Shown: in pieces, positions 58,671-64,000 of the stretch
How positions within the stretch are numbered: the first letter of the stretch is position 1
Layout of the letters: every line of letters begins with the position of its first letter
Source: Euleptes europaea
Lineage: Eukaryota; Chordata; Lepidosauria; Squamata; Sphaerodactylidae
Assembly (NCBI RefSeq): GCF_029931775.1
Contig: NC_079328.1
Span: 9,662,501 to 9,726,500 of the forward strand
Reading direction: 5' to 3'
DNA length: 64,000 bases
Made by a program: the position numbers and the translations under genes
The notes under the pieces: model-generated
What the model saw: the letters and a program-made list of their open reading frames with translations, nothing else
Told to the model about the DNA's origin: nothing
Databases searched by the model: none

Positions 58671-58871
58671 CTAAACTATCCCAGGCCAGGCAAACATTGG
58701 CAGGTGGTAATTGTTATAGTTCAGATAACTGAGAATGCTTTTCTCCAGCAAATCTCTGTAGACGGTTTGCTTGTAGAATCGCTTGAGGTATGTCTTTGGC
58801 CTCTCAAGCAGAGCCAGCTCGCCATCCACCATCTGCCGGACAAGTTCTTGCATCGAAGGTTGCTTTTCCTC
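58671..58871 (-). CDS. CFAP61: CFAP61 terminal coding exon
   Basis: CFAP61 is an axonemal protein of the calmodulin- and spoke-associated complex at radial spoke 3, needed for motile cilia and sperm flagella. On the - strand an acceptor (ttgcttacag) is followed by 66 codons and a TAG at 58671-58673. The product begins EEKQPSMQELVRQMVDGELA, continues with LLERPKTYLKRFYKQTVYRD, and ends NYNNYHLPMFAWPGIV. The aromatic-rich end and the basic LKRFYKQTVYRDLLEKS helix look like a real folded C-terminus rather than random sequence. I match it to CFAP61 from the expected position upstream of INSM1 on the same strand and from family memory, not from an alignment. Preceding exons were not recognised in the remaining 5 kb. 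Confidence 0.72.
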   Translation of the reverse strand, partial: EEKQPSMQELVRQMVDGELALLERPKTYLKRFYKQTVYRDLLEKSILSYLNYNNYHLPMFAWPGIV

Positions 58872-60654
58872 CTGTAAGCAACACATGGAGGGTGGGGGGA
58901 GTACAGATTGAAGAGAATTTGAAATGCCGGAAGCATTCAGAGGAGCTCCTGCCACTTTGTGTCCTCTGCCCCGTAATCCACAAGGGAAATACTTGGCTTT
59001 CAGGGCAGCCTCCTGAGAAATATATTCAAGCACACAGAAACTCACAATTTTACACAGATGGGCAAAACGCTGCACCAGAAAGAGGATTCGGATCTAAGGC
59101 AAAAGTCAAACTGGGATTTATTGCTTTGTGCCTTTAGCCAGAGGCGATCTGTTAAGCCTCCCTCCCCCCTCCCGATTCCCCAAAGGCCCTGAGTGGCAGC
59201 TGCGAGCCACATTCCCTGGTCAGCAGGCAGGCTGATCCGCAGAGCACTGCTGGGAAGCACCACGCTCACTTCGCTGAGCGCTGGCACAGCACCACCACTG
59301 TCGGACTCCAAGGAGGTCTGGTACCGGCAGAAGGGGGAGATTCATCAGGCAGAGTCCACCACAGCCTCGTGGGAAAGGGTCATTTCATTCTAAGGCTGTT
59401 TTTACACGTGAAGCTTAGATTGGGTCTAAAACGCAAGTGGAAAACGTCCCTCTCCCCTTCCTCAGGAGCCCCCTTGGCTGACACTGATTTCTAAAGCCCT
59501 GTATAGACCCATATTGCTATACACGAACAAAAGAAATCAGACGTGCCCTTACGCTCCCTTCCACCCTGACAGAATTTGCGCAGGCCACGGATTACTGCCT
59601 AAGAGGCTTATGTATCATATCAGTATTAAAACAGACTTGAGGTGCTGTCTCCAAAAGCACCCTTTTGGGCACACTTAAAACAATTGTAGGTTGGAAGGCT
59701 GTTTTATGTGCAGGTATCTAATTGGAACTGGCGGCTTGGTGTACAGGATGTCCCATCTAGCAATTAAACAGACTACTGCGTGGGGCGGGTAGATCCGAAG
59801 GAGCTCTGGTGTCTGTGGTGTGACAGAGTTTGCCCTCCACGGCAGCTGGCCCATCCGCCTTATTTGCCATTGAAATCTCCTAAAATCCCCAAGACTGTCC
59901 TAAAAACTGGGGCAAAAGACAAGGCCCGGGCGGTCCATCTGGGGCTCTTCTGACCGCCCTCTGGGACACACAACAGAGCGCAAGTAAACCTTTTGCATGG
60001 CGCAGTTCAATGTAGCAGACTGATACTGTGCTGGAGCAGAATCTGGCTCTGGGCCTGTCAGACTTCAGGACCTCGTTGCATTTCAGCAATAGTAAACTTC
60101 ACTCCAGACATTACAGAGAGTTTAAAGTTTTATTAAGAAAGCAAACGGGTTCAGTAGGTCTACACAAACTTAAGGTCAGAATACAGATGGGGGAAATACT
60201 GGTCATCTTTATAGGGAACATACAATACAATTGATTACATCAGTGGTAGGACATGAAAGGGTGAGGTGCAGCAGAGTTGTTTTGAATGTGAAAGGATACA
60301 AGGTGACAATAAGGAAGTGTTTGCCTGTGATTGCCCACTACTAAACCTCCTGGTGAAATTGACTAGCAAACAACCGGGCAATCTCTCGGGCTCCCAGGCA
60401 TTGTTCCACGGTGCCAGAGATCTCACAGCGGATCTCTATTGAAACGCTAATGCCTGGCGAGCAAAGGAATAGGAACGGGGGTGGGTGGGAAGGAGACGGG
60501 GCTTGCTTATCCGTGGCCCGACTGGATGCCCTCGCTGACAGGGCCCCTCTCAAACAGCTAGACGATGAAGTGTAGCTCTATCTGCGCAGCTGCTTACAGA
60601 ATCAGGACCACCAGATCATTGTCTTACTACCCGACAAGGGAAGGCAAGCTGGAA

Positions 60655-60957
60655 AAGCCAGCTTGGTATAGTGGTTAGAGTGACTAGAATCTCGGAGGAA
60701 GAAGAAGAAGAAGAGTTGGTTTTTATACCTCGCTTTTCTCTACCTTAAAGAATCTCAAAGTGGCTTACAATCTCGTTCCCTTCCTCTCCCCACAGCAGGA
60801 ACCTTGTGAGATAGGTGGGGCTGAGAGAGTTCTGAGAGAACTGTGACTGGCCCAAGGTCACCCAGCAGACTGCATGTGGAGGAGCGGGCAAACCAACCCG
60901 GTTCCACCAGATTAGAGTCCGCCGCTCTTAACCACTACACCATTACACCATGCTAAG
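60655..60957. repeat. SINE head fragment (+) joined to a longer-subtype SINE (-)
   Basis: A 44-bp + head (aagccagcttggtatagtgg) is interrupted at 60698 by a - SINE running to about 60957, with the tail aagaagaagaagaagagttgg on + and its head at accactacaccatt. The - copy probably inserted into an older + copy. Confidence 0.7.
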
Positions 60958-61705
60958 TTCCACCTATAAGGGGGCATTACTTTAAACAGCCATATGCAGA
61001 TTAAAACCTTTTTGACTGAATTAAAACAACACATTCACTACTAGATCACAATGCTGCAAGCCATGCAAAGGGAAATATTGGGTTTTGTTTTGTTTGTTTG
61101 TTCCAGACTCAAAGTGGATTTCCCAACCAATAAACAGTCAATGTACTAATTCAATTTTTTATTTAAAAATACCCAGATCACTCTAGATCTTATTAAACAG
61201 AACATTATTGAACTGACAGAACACTGGCACGCCGCATAGAAATCAAGCCTACATAAGCATACATATCATTCTTAGTCTACCTAAGCTAACATTAAGGAGA
61301 AAGGTTACATTTCAAAGCTTCTTACCCAGAGCTTTGCCATAAAAAGGAAAAGCAGATTTCACCGAATTCCAGATCTGAGAGATTCAGAGGTTATGGGGTA
61401 TGGCTGGCTTATATAGAAGCTATTACGCAGGCCAACGCTTCCCTAAACCTGATCTGTGCCCTCTAAAGGCATTATGAGCATCCCAAAGAATAATGGTTGC
61501 CAACTCTGTTCTACTTGTTCTGGGATTTTTTCTGGGCATAAAGCCATTTCTTTCTTTAAGGTTGAAACCTGTAAATTAGCTAGAACAGTGAAAGCAAACA
61601 CATGTTTGCAGAATTTACACAAAAAAGCTAAACATGAACTCACAGGCCTACTGTGTCAAAGTACCCTGTACAGCGATTCAAGGTTCCAGTCCTCAACACT
61701 ACTGC

Positions 61706-61858
61706 GGCAGCTCACTGGGTGACCTTGGGCCAGCTGCACATTCTCAGCCTAACCTACCTCACAGGGTCGTTCGAGGAGAGGAGAATGACGTTAGCCACTT
61801 TGAGTCCCCGTTGGGAGAAAGGCAGGGTACAAATGAAACAAAATTAACAAAATAAACA
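61706..61858 (+). repeat. 5'-truncated tRNA-derived SINE
   Basis: Body gctcactgggtgaccttggg and tail aaaggcagggtacaaatgaa are present, followed by an A-rich end. The head is missing. Confidence 0.65.
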
Positions 61859-62739
61859 AAACTAGAAGTGCTGCATGTCATCTAGAATTCAATCTTCCAC
61901 AGAATATAAAGACAAATAGCAATTTTAAAAAAATAACAGAAGAGGACACACAGAGAAAAAGCGGAGCCATCGAATGCCAAGGGTAGGAAGAAGATCACTG
62001 GGATATGGCACACATACTCCATAATGGAGGCAGGGAGTTATTTCTGGACTATCCCCATGGTCTTCTAGGGCAGTGGGTGATACTGGCAGGACCTCATCGG
62101 GAGATTCTGCGGCCCCAAGTAAAGTACCCCCATTCGCCTCCTGCCGTATCATCACCAGCTGGGTTTGAGCTGAGCCCTTGTAGCAGAGCTGCAGGTGCCC
62201 GACTTGGAATTAGGCAGGGGTCCAGGAGGTGGTGCCTGTTACTAAGGGCATGGGGGAAGGGGGCCCCAGAAGGACCTTACTCATTGCTCCCCCCCCCCCC
62301 CGCCAAATTGTTCGCTTAGGTGGCTTGGCTGGAGAACCAGACCTGAATATTGCACGGGACTGTGCTGACTGGAGTCTAGAAGCAAGCGGAGATGAGGAAA
62401 CAGAAAATCCATCTGAGGGTACACTGAAATCGGAAACAGAGCTTGAATCCCTAGCGACAGAAAACGATGGAAGGGACTAGCTTCTCATATCAGTCAATTG
62501 TTATGGACTTTAGATTATTTGCTGGGTAACAGTTATAAAGGGGGGGGGAGTGTTAAAGCGATTAATTTTCACTACCAATCCTTCTTACCTGCCTTGACAT
62601 CGAGGAGAATTATTATCAAAAGTGTTTGGACAATAATTGCCTGCTGGCATCTCACAAAGGATGCCTGTTAGATTTAACCTTAAGGTCAGGGCTAGATAAT
62701 TCTGCCTTCTACCAGTTATCTTTTTAAATTTAACATCCA

Positions 62740-62822
62740 GCCTGATGAAGAGCTCTGGTGAACTCCAAAGCTTGCACAGTGTGTTTTGTGCCAATTTAGT
62801 TGACCCTAATAAAAGGTATTAC
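62740..62822 (+). repeat. Fragment of a retroelement-like repeat (CCTGATGAAGAGCTCTGG)
   Basis: cctgatgaagagctctggtg, caaagcttgcacagtgtgtt and agttgaccctaataaaaggt follow the order of a widespread reptile repeat. Class uncertain. Confidence 0.45.
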
Positions 62823-63465
62823 ACAGATGTTGTTCTTGTTTTTGGTACTTTACACCTTACTGATTAACATCAAATACACAAGAATGGGAATGACATATGA
62901 TGGAGACATCTCCAAATCAAATGCTGTTTTTACATATTGGGTGGTGAGTATGCCCCAAATTAAAATATTATTGGAAGGAGTCTTTTAATGTAATTAATCA
63001 GATAACTAATTATGACTTAGCCACTGAACACTTTGCTGGGCTTCTGGACAAAGCAGTACTAAAAGGACATTCTGAGTAGATCTGGAATTTAACTGTAGCA
63101 AACAAATGTGACTGAAAGTAAATTGAGTGATTAAAAAACAGCACTGAAAAAAATGTATGGTTGACAGAAATTTGCTCAAAACTAACTGAAGACGTGTATC
63201 TAAAAACAGAGACTGTCATGGAACATGGCTATTTATTAACTCTGTGAATCTTAAATACAATTTGGATATTAATTACATATGCCTAATTTTCTTAGATTCA
63301 AGTATCTTGCTTTTTAAATACTTGCAAATGTTTTTGGTTTTCAGAGAATATTCACAAATAAACTACCGGTACTGCCCCGCTTGGGTCCATGAGGGTGCCT
63401 GCAGGGCTGGTTCATCACACTGGGATACCGTGCAGAAGATGAGGGATCCATCACGTGGATCCAGT

Positions 63466-63595
63466 GGATCTGAGGAAGTGAGTTCTGACTCATGAAAGCT
63501 TAGGCTGGGATACATTTTGTTAAGTCTTTAAGGTGCCAAAAGACCTCAACTTTACTTTGTTATTACAGAGTAATACAGCTAGCCATCTGGAATTA
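63466..63595 (+). repeat. Fragment of the TTTAAGGTGCCA repeat
   Basis: tgagttctgactcatgaaag, gttaagtctttaaggtgcca and acagagtaatacagctagcc occur in the expected order, ending ccatctggaa. Likely the same family as at 18.7 and 62.75 kb. Confidence 0.5.
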
Positions 63596-64000
63596 TATTC
63601 ATTTAAAAAAAGCTTCTCAGGTTGAAGTAAAGAAGCATGATCAAGTTTCCAGAATAAGTATCAGATAAAAAGGGAACTGATTAAAGATCAGCTGTTCCTC
63701 ATGATGTTCATCTCTCCTTCCTGCTCCACCCATCAGTTGGCTTTCTGGAGAAGGGAAATCAAAAAGAATGTAGACTCTAGTCTATAGTTTGGTTAAGCTT
63801 CTGGAGGAGAACTCAAAGCTTTGTGGTCAAGCCTATCCTTTGTGTACAAGAGGACACAAGTTTAATCCCTAGCATCTTCAGATAAGATGTTCTTAGGTCG
63901 TAAGGCTGGGAAAGACCTCCTCTGCCAGTGAGTCGAAAGTGCTACTGTCTACAAGAAGATGATACTGGATTATATGTCAGCAAACATCTGGCACCCTGCT

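Larger units (their letters stand above)
58872..64000 (-). other. CFAP61: Last intron of CFAP61 and sequence beyond
   Basis: Holds a tRNA-type SINE pair at 60.65-60.96 kb, a SINE end at 61.7 kb and two pieces of a repeat resembling Penelope-like elements at 62.75 and 63.47 kb. The stretch 62229-62480 has an acidic open frame (ending SETELESLATENDGRD) of unknown origin. At 58.9-60.6, 60.96-61.7 and 62.83-63.46 kb nothing is recognised. No further CFAP61 exon could be identified. Confidence 0.55.

Noticed and set aside
60100-60560. Possible retroelement remnant
   Set aside because: The stretch has a repeat-like feel (ttttattaagaaagc and GC-rich end), but no paired ends or coding signature could be found, so no element is called.

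Overview
This is vertebrate nuclear DNA, almost certainly from a squamate reptile and possibly a gecko. The repeat content points there: many tRNA-derived SINE copies of the lizard type, 5S-rRNA-derived SINEs that share a 3' tail with a BovB LINE, CR1 and L2-like LINE pieces, and several families of short inverted-repeat DNA transposons. Genes are sparse and split by long introns, with no bacterial features. The species assignment is inference from repeat types and was not tested by any search.

Three host genes can be supported. The last two coding exons of RALGAPA2 lie on the + strand (9180-9301 and 28233-28387), separated by a phase-matched 18.9 kb intron; the first 9.2 kb is the preceding intron. 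INSM1 is a complete single-exon gene on the - strand (CDS 46128-47345), with a 3' UTR running to about 45.38 kb and a TATA/CCAAT promoter near 47.6 kb. The terminal coding exon of CFAP61 lies on the - strand (58671-58871), and the rest of the window to 64000 is its last intron and beyond. The order RALGAPA2 > < INSM1 < CFAP61 matches the arrangement I know from human chromosome 20p11.23.

Region by region: 1-9.2 kb and 9.3-28.2 kb are AT-rich introns with scattered SINEs and DNA-transposon remnants. From 28.4 to 42 kb is a repeat-rich intergenic stretch with a dense SINE/LINE cluster at 33.3-39.2 kb. From about 42.9 to 55.4 kb the sequence becomes extremely GC- and CpG-rich around INSM1. This domain holds few recognisable repeats but has several palindromes and probable regulatory sequence, including two near-identical ATTAGCATA-(A/C)AGCTGCC motifs 6-7 kb upstream of INSM1. 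From 55.5 to 64 kb is ordinary repeat-bearing sequence around the CFAP61 3' end.

The genes share no pathway. INSM1 is a zinc-finger repressor of neuroendocrine differentiation, RALGAPA2 is a catalytic subunit of the Ral GTPase-activating complex, and CFAP61 is a ciliary radial-spoke factor. What they have in common is conserved neighbourhood. I saw no CRISPR array, toxin, viral gene set or novel enzyme system. The observations most worth following are the paired POU/E-box motif, the two palindromes with a shared core, the compact INSM1 linker, and the nested or foldback mobile elements.
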